A DNA stretch of 64,000 nucleotides, taken from positions 6,669,626 through 6,733,625 of the forward strand of contig BCIA01000002.1 of NCBI GenBank assembly GCA_001599815.1. The letters are read 5' to 3'. The notes beneath the pieces are model-generated. The model was not told the origin of the DNA and did no database searches. It saw only the letters and a program-made list of their open reading frames with translations. The DNA is from Furcasterigmium furcatum (taxonomy: Eukaryota; Ascomycota; Sordariomycetes; Glomerellales; Plectosphaerellaceae). The position numbers and the translations under genes are program-made. Every line of letters starts with the position of its first letter. Position 1 is the stretch's first letter. Positions 41,601 to 52,653 of the stretch are shown here, piece by piece.

Positions 41601-42189
41601 TATCTTCGAGGGCGTGCTGCAGAACCCGTGGTTCGTGTTCGTCCAGGTTGTTACTCTGGGAGGGCAGCTTACCATCATCTTTGTCGGCGGCGAGGCATTC
41701 CAGACTGTTCCCCTGACCGGCACGCAGTGGGGATGGTCGATGCTGTTCGGGTTCGTGACCGTTCCGCTGGGCGTCCTTCTTCGACTCGTCCCTGACGAGC
41801 CCGTCCGCCACGTCTGGCTCTTGGCCATCGCGCCTCTGCGCCGGATTCTCCGCTTCCGTCGCAAGACGACCACTTCGCCGGAGGAGGGCGGGAGCAGAAG
41901 GTGGTATAAGAGAGCCGGAGCCAAGGTTGCCGGCGCGACTGGCTTTGAGAAACCCCAGACCGATGTGATTATGGCTTCCTGTGAGCCGGAGGCAGACCCT
42001 GTCGGTGAAGTGGCAGAGGGTACCGTTGATCTTGAAGGGGCAGTAGATGCGGCCAGAAATGGGACGTCAGAGCCCCCTCCTGGCTTCGAGGTCCATCCCG
42101 ACACCCGTAAGGAGGATCCAGTGCTCGATTTGAGGGAGCGCAGGAAGGGCGTGCCGCCGAGCCAGAACCCGACACTCTATGTCAGTTGA
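38680..42189 (+). CDS. Plasma-membrane-type Ca2+-transporting P-type ATPase
   Basis: Predicted 1152-aa protein from exons 38680-41522 and 41574-42189 (51-bp intron, in phase through NQWNCRRADNHLNIFEG). P-type hallmarks: TGES in the actuator domain, PEGLPLTVTLA in helix 4, CDKTGTLTQN with phosphorylated Asp447, KGAAEVVL nucleotide-binding loop, MVTGDN and TGDGTNDALALKAADVGFSM hinge. The order and the QSSLNRRPEPR segment match PMCA/Pmc1-type (P2B) pumps, which move Ca2+ into the vacuole or out of the cell. The start is the first ATG in frame. The C-terminus (EVHPDTRKEDPVLDL to NPTLYVS) is copied in the relic at 46560-46687. Confidence 0.95.
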
Positions 42190-42693
42190 TATAGTTATAT
42201 CTCTTTGCTACCCATGAATGTTGCCCCTGAGTAATTATTGAGGTTATCGGGCTGGTGTATTTAGGCGGGCTCGCGGAGGAAGTGCATACCACGACAAGCC
42301 TCAGCCGAGTTCTAGGCATCCATGATCATTTCAGATTCTGGAAGAAGCCAATAAGGATCCAAATCGGTGGCCGGGCTCATTGCCCAACTAAGAAATTACA
42401 GGCACGTCACTTCAGCTCAGGCTCGATTTCAGATTCTGGTCACGGTTTGTTCGCCAATGACCGGCCTTCGCACTCCCCCTGTGCGTCTCGGCCTGGCCTA
42501 TCACCTTCGTGTCACGGTTGTACAGCATGGCGCGAGGCGTTGCCTTGCATACTTTCAGATTCTGGTCATTCATGAATCAGGCTGTGAAAGAAATGCGAAT
42601 AAATGGAGGTGCAGTCCCGCCGATGCGCTCTAGTACCTTCTCAACACCCAGCCTTCGACTCTCATCACCCTCGCAACCACTTGACAGCCCAAC
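42190..42693. promoter_or_regulatory. Upstream region of the Clr5-ankyrin gene with repeated TTTCAGATTCTGG
   Basis: A 500-bp gap between the ATPase stop and the next start. The 13-mer TTTCAGATTCTGG occurs three times in direct orientation at 42329, 42427 and 42553. No ORF is supported. Confidence 0.5.
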
Positions 42694-45600
42694 ATGCCAC
42701 GGTCGCGAAGGAAGCGACTCGGCGAGGAAGAGTGGGAGAAACAACGTACTTTCATTCTCACAAGGTACATACACGAACGACAGACCTTGGGCCAAGTCGT
42801 CACGGAACTTGAAGAGAGGGGATTCTCGGTCAGGTAGGTCCTCATGCAATTCCAGCCGCTCGCCGCTCCCTATCTGATATTCTGCAAAACAAGCTCGTCT
42901 CAACTGGAGCATCGATGCAAGAAATGGGGGTTTAACAAAAACCTCAATGCTGCGACGTGGCAGCAAATCGGTTCCGCCGTTGTTCACCAGAAGAAGGAGA
43001 AGCATGAGTTCTTTTGGAAGGGCCAACCACTTGATCCAAGGAGGGTGGCGAGGGAGATCAGGCGCTACCGCCCGCCATCGTGGCGACTGGTCCAACAACT
43101 AGATGTTGGTGCTCCCAGCACTTGTGCTGCTGGTATGTTCTCCTTTTCACCCATGAATAGATGGATGCATTTACTATGGTTATTCGACTGACGTGTTCAA
43201 AGCTCTCCCGGTGCGACAGGCCAGACAACCAGAAGAGGCGAGGTCAGTCAACACGATCAGTGCTGGCGTGGTGACATGGTGTCGTGCCGATGACTCGCAG
43301 TCCTCGCAGGTGGCGAAGACACTGCCCAGATCATATGATTTGCTGTCGAATCCCCTTCATGGCGTCATTGGCGAAACCGAACTCAACACCATCATATATT
43401 GTGTTGCGAACAGTTCACTCCTCTGGCTCTCCCGAAACCCGATCCACTGGGTGTACAACTTCATTGAGAGCTTCAAGGCCGCAGGCTTGAGAGCAGATAC
43501 GGCCAGCAACATTTTTCGGGCGTGTACGGACAGTCTCTGGAGGGTCCTGACTTTACGCATCCTATGTCCACCTTTCGGCCACGTATCTGACGAGGATGAT
43601 GAACGACTCTTCGCTGTCGTGTCATGGCTTTTAGCCATTGACTCGGAGCCGTCGCTTCGCAAAAAGTCGATGCCCGAAACCTTTCAGGGGTGTCTTCAGT
43701 CGGGATATGTACAAGTCGCCTATCTGCTATGGAGCAGAATGGATGCTGTCCAACGTTCAATTCGGCCCTCCAAGGTCTGGAATTTTCTTCGGCGATCTGC
43801 GTCAAGCAGATCAAAAGATTTACTGCCGCTGTTTCGCGAGATATTGTCACTGCATGAATGGGTCCCCGTGGTCCTGAGCAATGTAGCACAATACAGCAGC
43901 ATGGGCATCTTCGCTACGCTACTTCAAGGTATCGACACATTCCACCCCATCGAACCAGGCACTCAACAGTGCGGGCAGGTAGTTATGACCCAAGACACCC
44001 TTGAGATGTTGGTCACAAGCTGCGCGCGAGCTGAACCAGAACAAATGGCATTGGCGAAATTGCAAGGAACCCTGGAATTTCTGCTTGATAGAGGCATCAC
44101 TAGCCTCGAAGGCTTGATCAGTATGGACGCCTTCATGGCCGTGGCAAAACGAGGTTACTCTGATGTATTCGACTACATGGTCAAAATCAACAGCAATCCA
44201 GGCATCGAGAATCGCATGGGCTTCTCAGCTTTACACGTCGCCTCCGAATACGGCCAACTAGAACTCTGCAACAAGATTTTACGATCATCTCCTCACGGCA
44301 TAGACTCATGCATCCTAGCACTGCGTGTTGGCCTTCTTGCAGGGGATCTGGAAGTAGTTCGAGCGCTTGAGCAGCACATCCGAAGTTTCTTGGTGGAGCC
44401 TATCACTATTCACAGCAAGCAATGGCGGGAACGTCTTCAAGTTTGCTCATGCCATCTGCAACATACCTGCTCCGCAACAGATTGCGGGCTACAAAGGCAA
44501 CGTCCAATCCACACCGGGCTGTTGGAGTACACGGCAACAGAACATCACCTTGTTTGTATTCTTTGTTACACAGCGCTCAGAGCCAGTCTTGCGGGTCGCG
44601 TTGACCTTCTCAAGTCGTGCCTGAATCTTGGCGCGGATCCAGCCTGGGAGCTGTCTTTCGCAAGGATGGATGGGTACCCAGACACCCCCCTCGACGCTGC
44701 CGTCAGCCCCTTCTTCGAACCCGAAATTTTTGGTCGCTACTTCCCTTCAAGGGCTGGCTGCCCTTCAACCTTACCGGATTCGGAACCAAGACCAGGTTTT
44801 GGTTCATTCGACTCAGTGGGCTCACTGGATGAACGAATTGAGTGTGCACGCTTACTCCTTCAGAGAGGCGTTCCCCCCACTGAACGACATGTTGAGAAGG
44901 CATTGTTAGCAGCCGAATGGGGCATGGCTCACCTGCTACTCGACAACCTGGAGGGAACAGCCCCGAGCATGCGCATGTTAGAGTCTGCCATCTGTGGTCA
45001 GAGCATGGTCTGCATACGGAACATCGCCTCCCGAGTCGAAAAGAAATACCATGCAGAGAGCCTTTGCGCCGCTGTATTCTTTTCATCGGCGTGCCCGTTA
45101 TCCAGGAGCCTAGCCCTCGATCTTATTTCCAGAAGGAACATACAAGATATCGGTACCGACATAGAAACCACTGCCATAGGCCTCGCCGCCATGCCTAATG
45201 ACACGGAACTGCTTTGCAGGCTACTTGATTGCATTCCAAAGCCGTCACAATTCGGCATATTCCCGACCAACTGGTGGGCGCGCAGAAAGTGCGACGGCAT
45301 TGAAAAGATGAGGGAATATATGGCCAACCGCGCCAAGCGCGGGACTCCCTGCTGGAGGTCTACAGGAGAGCAGTGGAAGGCTTCACCATTGGGACTGGCT
45401 GCTCTCAAAACCGGCCATGAGACGGCGTCAATTCTTCTCAGGCATGGCCTTGAGCCAGATACTGCAGCCTGCACTATCGCAGTCTCACGTGGAAGACCTG
45501 ATATCTTAAGATTGCTCCTGCTGCACGGGCAGCCTGAGCTAAGTCAATGGCCGCGACTTGGATTTTCAGCTCAGCATGCTCCGTTAACTCAAGCTGCCAG

Positions 45601-46489
45601 CGCAGGAGACTTGAGTATGGCATGTCAGCTTTTGTCCGCAGGAGCTGACATCAATCTTTTGGAGAGGAAACAATATGCCGGCCGCACCCCACTTCAAGCA
45701 GCCGCAGAAAGAGGCCAACGGGATATGGTTGAATTCTTGCTGGAGCGAGGAGCCGATGTGAATGGAATGGACGTCGCGGAGGAACTTGGCGGTACTGCGC
45801 TGCAACTTGCAACCGCCGCGGGGCACCTTGACGTAGTCAAGCTGTTGCTTGACTGCGGTGCGGATATCCATGCTCCAGCGGCGTTGAAATATGGGAAACC
45901 ATGTCTTATGGGTGCTGCGTTTTATGGACGCTTCAGTACGCTTCAGCTCTTGATGGAAAGGGGCGTGAGAACAGATGGTGAGCATCGTTTGGATTTCGTG
46001 TTTGCCGTTCTTGCGGCGGAGAACACCAGCCACAACTTCATTGCACGGAGTCTGAGATCATATGGAGGGTGGACGGAGTGGGACCAAGTCGCTGCTGAGA
46101 CCTTGAGGGACAGATGGCTGGATCCCACGCTCACCAACTCGGAAAAGGAGGAGATCAAAGTCCAGGTTTCCCTCGAGCTGTCGAGGAGAACCAGTACTGG
46201 AGACTGTGAGTCAAACGCTTCCGGGTTGCGACAAGCCTTGGATGCACCGATGGAGGGGGGAATGGCCCTTCAGACCATGGCATGTTCGTCTCCTATGTCA
46301 ACGCCATGGCCTTTCATCGGAGATGTATTGTGGACTCAATCTCCTGGACGGTTCGAGTTCGTCGACATGTCAACTCCCCCTCATTGTCCGGGCGATGACA
46401 GGGAATGGCTCCAGGACTGGGGCCCTCTCTTCATGAGAGCTCAGATGGGACAAGATGTAGTTGTGGATGACGATGTGCGGCTGGATTAG
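42694..46489 (+). CDS. Clr5-domain ankyrin-repeat protein
   Basis: Predicted 1221-aa protein from exons 42694-42833, 42894-43132 and 43203-46489 (introns 60 and 70 bp, all in phase). Splicing of exons 1 and 2 rebuilds a Clr5 domain: EEEWEKQRTFILTRYIHERQ, TLGQVVTELEERGF, then HRCKKWGFNKN. This fungal domain is named after fission yeast Clr5, linked to gene silencing, and is common at the N-terminus of large ankyrin proteins. A long middle follows, with ankyrin repeats scattered from about residue 430 and clearest near 900-1030 (TPLQAAAERGQRDMVEFLLERGADVNG, LQLATAAGHLDVVKLLLDCGADI). Likely a nuclear or regulatory adaptor; the target is unknown. It sits between an ATPase gene and an ATPase relic. 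Confidence 0.88.
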
Positions 46490-46559
46490 AGCATTAGATG
46501 TTCTACAGGTTTCCGAATGATGAGAGAACGCTGTGAACAGGAAGTCGTGAGAGATATCC

Positions 46560-46687
46560 CTGGCTTCGAGGTCCATCCCGATACCCGAAAGGACGATCCA
46601 GTGCTGGACTTGGAAGAACGCAGGAAGGGCGTGCCGCCGAGCCAGAACCCGACCCTTTGGAGGTACATCAGCAGCAGCCGGTACTGA
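46560..46687 (+). pseudogene. Relic of a second Ca2+ ATPase 3' end
   Basis: The DNA matches 42082-42180 of the upstream ATPase gene. The encoded frame reads GFEVHPDTRKDDPVLDLEE, RRKGVPPSQNPTLW and runs to a TGA at 46685-46687. Most differences from the intact gene are third-position changes, as expected of a paralogue that was once selected. No ATPase sequence is found upstream of it; the Clr5-ankyrin gene ends 70 bp before. It is therefore an isolated last-exon fragment. Confidence 0.8.
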
Positions 46688-46941
46688 GAGGTGATTAGAT
46701 CAATCCATCCGGTTCATTAGAAGCTATGTACGGACTGCAAAACAAAGAACCACGAATGGGGGCTAGATCACCAATGTGAATCGATCGTCGCCTCGACTTC
46801 TCTTCAGTCGAAGCCCAGGGTATTTGCTCCCGACTCCAAGCACGGAGCCGCCAAAAGAATCCCGCCCATCATGACAGCAATGCAAATGAAGAACAGCAAA
46901 AGGAACGACTCAGCTGTCGGGTATCAAGGTTGGTTGCTGCT

Positions 46942-48444
46942 CTAGTCGTCGGACTCCCACCCGCCTCCGCCCTCGCCCTCGACCTCGATCTGCGTGCCGA
47001 GGGCCTCCTTGCCCTGGCGGATCATCGCCTGCAGCCGGGAGTTGAAGTCGTTCATTCGCGCGTCGGCGTCCTTCTCCTCGCGCCTGCGCTTCGCGGCCAG
47101 CCGTTTGGCCTCGTCCGTGAGCCGGGGGCTGGCCTTGACCTCCTCCTCGTGGTCGCGCTGGCCCCGGCCCGAGGCTGCGGAGGCGCCGCTCTGCGTCCTA
47201 CGGTGAGTGTGGCTCGGTCGCGGGCCTGGGGATGTGACGCCGTTGGTGCGGTAGTTTCCGGCGGCGCTGGACGGCCGTGGCGAGGAGAAGCCGCTCTGGT
47301 CCCGGCCGGGCGGCTGCACGGGGACGGGAATGCGACTCGGTGAGGGGGGCACGGGGGACGATGGCCGAGGGGATCGCATGCCGGCGAAGCTGGCGGGCTC
47401 GCGGGAGCTGAGCCCCGGGGCGCCTGCGTGGGAGATGCGGTGCGACGTGCGGCGGACTGGTCCGGGGGTTGAGTTGAGTCGGGAGACCGGGACGCTGATG
47501 CGTCGGCCGGTCGTGACGGATGGCCTGGAGTTGCGCGAGGGGGTGACCCGTCCCGGGGTCCTGGAGGAGAGCCTCGAGACGGGGCGCGATGGCGGTTCGT
47601 CCACCATGACCCAGTTCCGCAGCGGCTCGTCGTTCGTTCCGCTGATCTGGCGGCGCTTTGTCGGTCGCGAAGGTGTCGTGTCTGGGGTTGTGGCTCCAGC
47701 CCTTTCGAGAATGTAGTCGGACTGGGGAAAGCCACCGGGGACAAGGGTGGCATGGCCGTCACCGCCAGACTGGGAGAAATAATCGCCCGGACCGTCCCCT
47801 GTCGTTCCTGGTATTGCGTCGGACTGCGATGCGGGAGTCTGCTGCGTGCCATCCAGCGCATAGCCGGTGCCGCCGCCAGCGTAGAATCCCTTGAACGCGC
47901 CGGCCTTGCAGAACTCCCACACCTTGCCGACGACGCCGCCGATGGTGCTGAATGCTGCCTTGCTCCAGCCCGCGTTGCTCGGTTCTATCGGTTTGATGAG
48001 GATCGTGGGGTGGCCGGATGCCGGCGACTCGATAGCTGTCTGTGATCGCTTCGAACCTAGGGCGCGCCTGTAGTCACAGTCAGAGTAGAGGCTGTCCTCG
48101 AGAAGCGCGCTCTCCCCGTCTGCGTTGAACCCGCCCGGAGTCTGGAGCTGGCCCGCCAGCATGTACTGGCCATCGTTCTGGGTGGTGTCGAGAAATGCGC
48201 CTTCGCTGTGGCGCGGTACGTCCGAGTGGTGTTGTTCCTGCGAGGATCCGTTCCAAATGCGCTTTCGCTTTGCGTGCGTTGCTGGGGTGGTGACCTCTGA
48301 CTGTAGGCTGGCGGTGGACTTGGCGAGGTGGATGGATGAGGATGCGGACGGGGACAGGGGAGGGAGGAAGACGCTGGGGTGAACCCCCGATGCCTGGCTA
48401 TCGAAGTATGCGCCAGGCATCTGGAACTGGGAGGAGTAGGTCAT
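46942..48444 (-). CDS. Uncharacterised disordered, basic protein
   Basis: Single exon, 500 aa. Mostly low complexity and predicted disordered: many Ser/Pro/Arg/Gly repeats (SPSRIPVPVQPPGRDQSG), a possible nuclear signal (KRKRIW, PTKRRQ) and a charged C-terminal helix (DEAKRLAAKRRREEKDADAR). One ordered patch, GGVVGKVWEFCKAGAFKGFY, contains conserved-looking aromatics. No enzyme motif. Codon use matches neighbouring genes and the frame is long for random DNA. A nuclear or septum-associated scaffold is possible, but this is a guess. Confidence 0.75.
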   Translation of the reverse strand: MTYSSQFQMPGAYFDSQASGVHPSVFLPPLSPSASSSIHLAKSTASLQSEVTTPATHAKRKRIWNGSSQEQHHSDVPRHSEGAFLDTTQNDGQYMLAGQLQTPGGFNADGESALLEDSLYSDCDYRRALGSKRSQTAIESPASGHPTILIKPIEPSNAGWSKAAFSTIGGVVGKVWEFCKAGAFKGFYAGGGTGYALDGTQQTPASQSDAIPGTTGDGPGDYFSQSGGDGHATLVPGGFPQSDYILERAGATTPDTTPSRPTKRRQISGTNDEPLRNWVMVDEPPSRPVSRLSSRTPGRVTPSRNSRPSVTTGRRISVPVSRLNSTPGPVRRTSHRISHAGAPGLSSREPASFAGMRSPRPSSPVPPSPSRIPVPVQPPGRDQSGFSSPRPSSAAGNYRTNGVTSPGPRPSHTHRRTQSGASAASGRGQRDHEEEVKASPRLTDEAKRLAAKRRREEKDADARMNDFNSRLQAMIRQGKEALGTQIEVEGEGGGGWESDD

Positions 48445-49242
48445 GTCGGAGATGGGCGTGAGGAGGAGCTGTTTGGAGCCGAGGAAGTGTTGCGGTGCGC
48501 GCGTGATCGCAGACTCTCGTTGTTTTCTCGGGTTGACCGCCGTTTCGGGGGCTCAGAAGAGGGGCATCGCCGGCGTATCGACAGAATGATGGCCCATAGA
48601 GTGAGTCAGATGGATAGGAGTTCGGTGCGTCGAGGCGGACGGTCCGAGGTCAGCGTCGCTGTAGGCTGTAGGCTGAAGGCTGCAGGCTGCCACCTTCAAT
48701 TGTTGGCCGCGTTTGTTTGGGGGAGCACCAGCGCTCGTGATCATCTGCTGGGTGGCCAAACTTTTGGTTACCCCAACAGTCGGAGGGGGAGCTATGACCA
48801 CGGGGTCGCGCTGATAAGATAAGCACCAGTGTGATTACTCATCCTCGAGCCGACTGCTTTTGGCCAGAGCAGCTCCGCCCTGGAGATTTCGCCACCTCTC
48901 TCAAATTACCTGCAGACTTGGGAGATTCCCTCTTTCTGACCAATACCAGCTGCCTCTTTCTAGAAGGACAGTCTTGGTGGGCTGGAAGTTCGTAGCAGTA
49001 AAGCTCACCAACCTGGCACATCCCGGCCTCCATTCCCCGCCCTCAACCTCCAAGACCCCAGGCGACCAGGGTCGACATCGACTCTTCACAATACCTACGA
49101 CCGCGTCAGAGACGATACAATACTTCGAACGTTTCACACGAGGCCCGCCACGGTGCTTTATGGACGAGTTTCGATTTGCAGGGATACCAATCTAATTTTC
49201 TTGAACTAGAAAGCCGTGGCATATGGCTTCAAGCTATCGGGC
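48445..49242. other. Intergenic
   Basis: About 800 bp with no supported gene. A short direct repeat of GTAGGCT/GAAGGCT/GCAGGCT lies at about 48660-48690. Confidence 0.45.
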
Positions 49243-49836
49243 TCACTCCCACTCCTCGAAGCCCGGCTCATTGACCCAGCAGCCGCTCGTGTCCGCCATA
49301 TGATTCGATGCCCAGACCAGGTTGGGCGAGTCGTTGGTCGTATGAGGGTCCGTGAAGCCTGCCACCTCAAACGGCAGGGACCATGTTCCCCACTGAGGCC
49401 GAAGATCCACGCCCTGGAAGCCCACCACCGCCGCTTGCAGCGTGTACTGGCCGTGCACCAAGTCCGCGGGCAGTCGAAGCCCAGAAATGGTACCGTTGTA
49501 AACTCCAGGGATCACAACATCGGGGCCTGAGCGCAGGTTTTTCTTGTCAGCCGATGCATGAGTTGACGAGAGAGTGAGGGAGAACGTACGTCCATATTTG
49601 GTATCATGGAACCTCCGCCCCATGGCGACCTTGCTGTGGTACGGGCTACCGGGATACACGCGGTTCACGCCCCAGTAGATGCGGTCCTCTCCGAAACGGG
49701 TCGTCGCATCACGGATGTGCACCGTGAAGTTGTCTCCCGGCTTGATGTGAGCTGGGATGGCAAAGTCCGACAAGCCGGCCTCCACAGCCGTGGCTGCAAG
49801 CGAAAGAACGGCGGCGAGGAAGCTTGTAACACGCAT
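49243..49836 (-). CDS. Small secreted protein, possible NIS1-like beta-sandwich
   Basis: Single exon, 197 aa. The chosen Met gives a clean signal peptide (MRVTSFLAAVLSLAATAVEA); earlier in-frame Met codons would bury it. The mature part opens FAIPAHIKPGDNFTVHIRDA and closes with QYTLQAAVVGFQGVD, strand patterns like those of NIS1-type necrosis-inducing secreted proteins, but the match is weak and by eye. One Asn glycosylation site is at NFT and another at NGT. A TATA box lies 80 bp upstream. It could be an effector or a wall protein. Confidence 0.7.
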   Translation of the reverse strand: MRVTSFLAAVLSLAATAVEAGLSDFAIPAHIKPGDNFTVHIRDATTRFGEDRIYWGVNRVYPGSPYHSKVAMGRRFHDTKYGRTFSLTLSSTHASADKKNLRSGPDVVIPGVYNGTISGLRLPADLVHGQYTLQAAVVGFQGVDLRPQWGTWSLPFEVAGFTDPHTTNDSPNLVWASNHMADTSGCWVNEPGFEEWE

Positions 49837-49915
49837 TTTGAAGGGCTGAATGGTTGACGGTGAAAAGGGAAGGCGTTGGCTGGCGAGAGACGCGCAACCT
49901 GAGCGAGGATCCAGC

Positions 49916-49925
49916 CTTTTATATG
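49916..49925 (-). promoter_or_regulatory. TATA box of the small secreted protein gene
   Basis: The minus strand reads ATATAAAAGG about 80 bp before the start codon at 49836. Confidence 0.55.
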
Positions 49926-50861
49926 TCAGCCGAGCTCGGACTTGCGGCTCCTCGTGCCGTGCCTTATTACATGGCACGATTATTGTGAGGGAATTTCGAC
50001 CATCGTAGTTTTGCTCTGTGGGACAAATCCTGACTGTGCATTTTACCGGTGAGTGAGGTGATGTGGCCATCACTAAGCGGCTGTACAGGTCCGGACTGCC
50101 CGGACGCACGCTGCGGACAAATGAGGCAAGTAAAGTCGCCCCCGTAGTACGGCTGTTAATACCTCGTGTCAACGCAAAGCCTATAAAACTGGGGGAAGAC
50201 TTATCTGGGAGTTTCGATGCTGTTACGCGTATTTGATTCATGCACGGCAGAAGCAGAATGGACGGCTGACATGCATTGTCTCGCCTACCCTGTCCACACA
50301 GTCTGTTGCCATCGACTTGGCGCCGGATCCTCGGGAGACCGGTATGCTACTTTACTAAGATTCTTTTGTCAGCTCCATTATCATGGATCCAGGAATGACC
50401 GTGGTGGTCAATAGAAATGAGCCAAGTATCGGCATGGGTTGGGAGTTCCTGCTTCTGTGGGCTGTGCGCAGCCAGCCAATCGCATAACACCAAATGAGTG
50501 CCCACCACGGGGCGACACGGAGCACATTCACGGTATTTTGACGACTGGGGACTACATGACAGTACTCAGTCGTTTGTCACTTACCACGCCAGATCCTCAT
50601 TTAAGGGCTCGAGATGGTTAGAGTCCCTGACCTGACCTGGCTGGACCTCCTTCGAGATGAGAGCAGCCACCGTCTCAATATGGGCTCTCGGCACCTTGCT
50701 CTTCACTCGGCGAGCGCTTTGACAGTTCAACATATTCGTCAAATAGAATTTATTCCTATGCACAATTCGCGACATCGTTAAGTATCGAAATATGAACATT
50801 TTTGTGGCTTTTCTCCAGGCCCTCATGAGCCGCACGAGCTCATCGATAAAGATCGGCCTGA
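49926..50861. other. Intergenic
   Basis: Nearly 1 kb, AT-richer than the genes, between the small secreted protein promoter and the 3' end of the His-rich GPI protein. No gene or repeat is supported. Confidence 0.45.
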
Positions 50862-52558
50862 TCAGATCATGAGGCCGCACAGAACAGAAAGACCTGCCGC
50901 GGCGAACACGGTTGAGATGTGCTTGACGCCGAGGCCAGAGGCTCCTGCAATCTCGCCTCCCGCAGGAGGATAGTTGGGCTCCGGAACACCATCGGGGCAG
51001 TGCCAGTGGTCATCGTGGGCCACGCACTCGGTTTCCTCGTCCGAGCCAGAGTTGTCACCAGGCTCACCGCCCGGGGGATAAGACGGCTCGTCGACACCCG
51101 GGGGGCAGTGCCAGTGGTCGTCATGGGCCGTACACTGGGTCTCGTCGCTGTCACCACCGTCACCACCGTCACCGCCATTGCCGTCATTGCCGCCCGGGGG
51201 AAAAGGGGGCTCATCAACGCCAGGGGGACAGTGCCAGTGGTCGTCGTGCGCTGTGCACTGGTTCTCATCATCGCCAGGGGGCGGGGTACTGTCACCATCG
51301 CCGCCGTTGCCACCAGGAGGATAAGGAGGCTCGTCAACCCCTGGGGGACAATGCCAGTGGTCGTCATGAGCAACGCACTCCTCATCGTCGTCAGCAGGAG
51401 GAGGGGGCTTAGGAGGAGCATCGTCACCACCGCCGCCACCACCTGGAGGGAAAGCAGGCTCGTCGACGCCAGGGGGACAATGCCAGTGGTCATCGTGAGC
51501 AACGCACTCCTCCTCCTCATCATCATCACCGCTAGGAGGTGACGTGGTCGTCGGTGCGGGAGCAGTGGTGGTGCGAGTCGTCGCGTTGGGCGGGTGGGGA
51601 GGTTCAGACACACCAGGAGGGCAGTGCCAATGATCATCGTGAGCAGTGCACTCCTCCTCATCATCATCACCACCAGGAGGTGATGTGGTCGTGGGCGTCG
51701 CGGTGGGAGCAGTGGTGGTACGAGTGCTGGTGTTGGATCCAGGCGGGTGGGGAGGCTCAGACACACCGGGTGGGCAGTGCCAGTGGTCATCGTGAGCAGT
51801 GCACTCCTCTTCCTCATCATCGTCAGAGCCAGTAGGGCTGGGCTGGCCTCCTGGAGGGAAGGTGGGCTCAGGGACACCGGGGGGACAGTGCCAGTGGTCG
51901 TCGTGGGGAGTGCACTCTTGCTCGCCAGGAGACGTGTTGGTAGGGTCCGGGCCAGGAGGCTGGGTGGCAGGATCGCAGTGCCCTGGAACACGGCAGTGTC
52001 AGTTGCATGATCTCTGCAGGGGCGACTCGGTAAGGACTTACAGTGGTCCTGGTGAGGGCTGCAGACCGACCCGGTGGGCGAGGGAGGCAGCGAGAACGTC
52101 GTCGACGGAGGGCAACTCGTCGTCACGTATTCCTCCTCGATGACGTTGTATCCCGCACGATTCAGGGCGTGGGAGTCGTACACGCCGTAGCCAGTGAAGC
52201 TGCCGCCGGGATACTCATACACGGAGGTGTGGACGAAGACACGGGTGCCGGAAAAGGGGACGCCAGAGGTCGAGTACGCGCTGTTCATGGACGTCATCCA
52301 GGCCGGGTAGTCGGAGACTGTTCCATCGATGGCCAGACGGGTGCTGGTGATTGTCGAGCAGGCCGCGGCGCAGTCCCAGTGGTCGATGTGCCAGCTGCCG
52401 CAGGGGTCAGTGCGTGCTAGACAGCGGGACTGTTCAACAGTTCCGAGAGCTCACCTGCAGTCGAGGCCTGGAGGCGACTCGGTAGGCTGTGGGCTTCCTT
52501 GGGGGAGAGCCGCGGCCATGCCGGCCAGAAGGAAAGGTGCAGCCTTGAAGAGCGCCAT
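50862..52558 (-). CDS. GPI-anchored His/Cys-repeat surface protein
   Basis: Predicted 525-aa protein from exons 52558-52455, 52394-52042 and 51982-50862 (introns 60 and 59 bp). A signal peptide (MALFKAAPFLLAGMAAALPQ) leads to an N-terminal domain that includes SWHIDHWDC. Nine repeats of C(T/V/S)(A/P)H(D/Q)DHWHCPPGV(S/D/P)EP follow, spaced by acidic (DDDEEEEC) and Pro/Gly- or Thr-rich linkers. The last residues (ASGLGVKHISTVFAAAGLSVL) form a GPI-attachment tail. Eight units carry exact HDDHWHC, giving three His and two Cys per unit, so metal binding (zinc or copper) at the cell surface is a reasonable inference. The shadow frame 50867-52297 shares exon 2 but is not the coding frame of exon 3. 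Confidence 0.87.
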
Positions 52559-52645
52559 GTCTGCTGGTCTACCTTGGTTTATTGTCTGAGGCTGTCTCGA
52601 CAGACTCCAAGAGGGCAGCCTTAAAATCCAGCTGAGGTCACCAGG

Positions 52646-52653
52646 CTTTTATA
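52646..52653 (-). promoter_or_regulatory. TATA box of the His-rich GPI protein gene
   Basis: The minus strand reads TATAAAAG about 90 bp before the start codon at 52558. Confidence 0.6.

Noticed and set aside
50867..52297. 476-codon open frame overlapping the GPI protein
   Set aside because: It reads through the second intron and continues out of frame. The spliced frame restores nine HDDHWHC repeats and a GPI tail, so this frame is coding only in exon 2.
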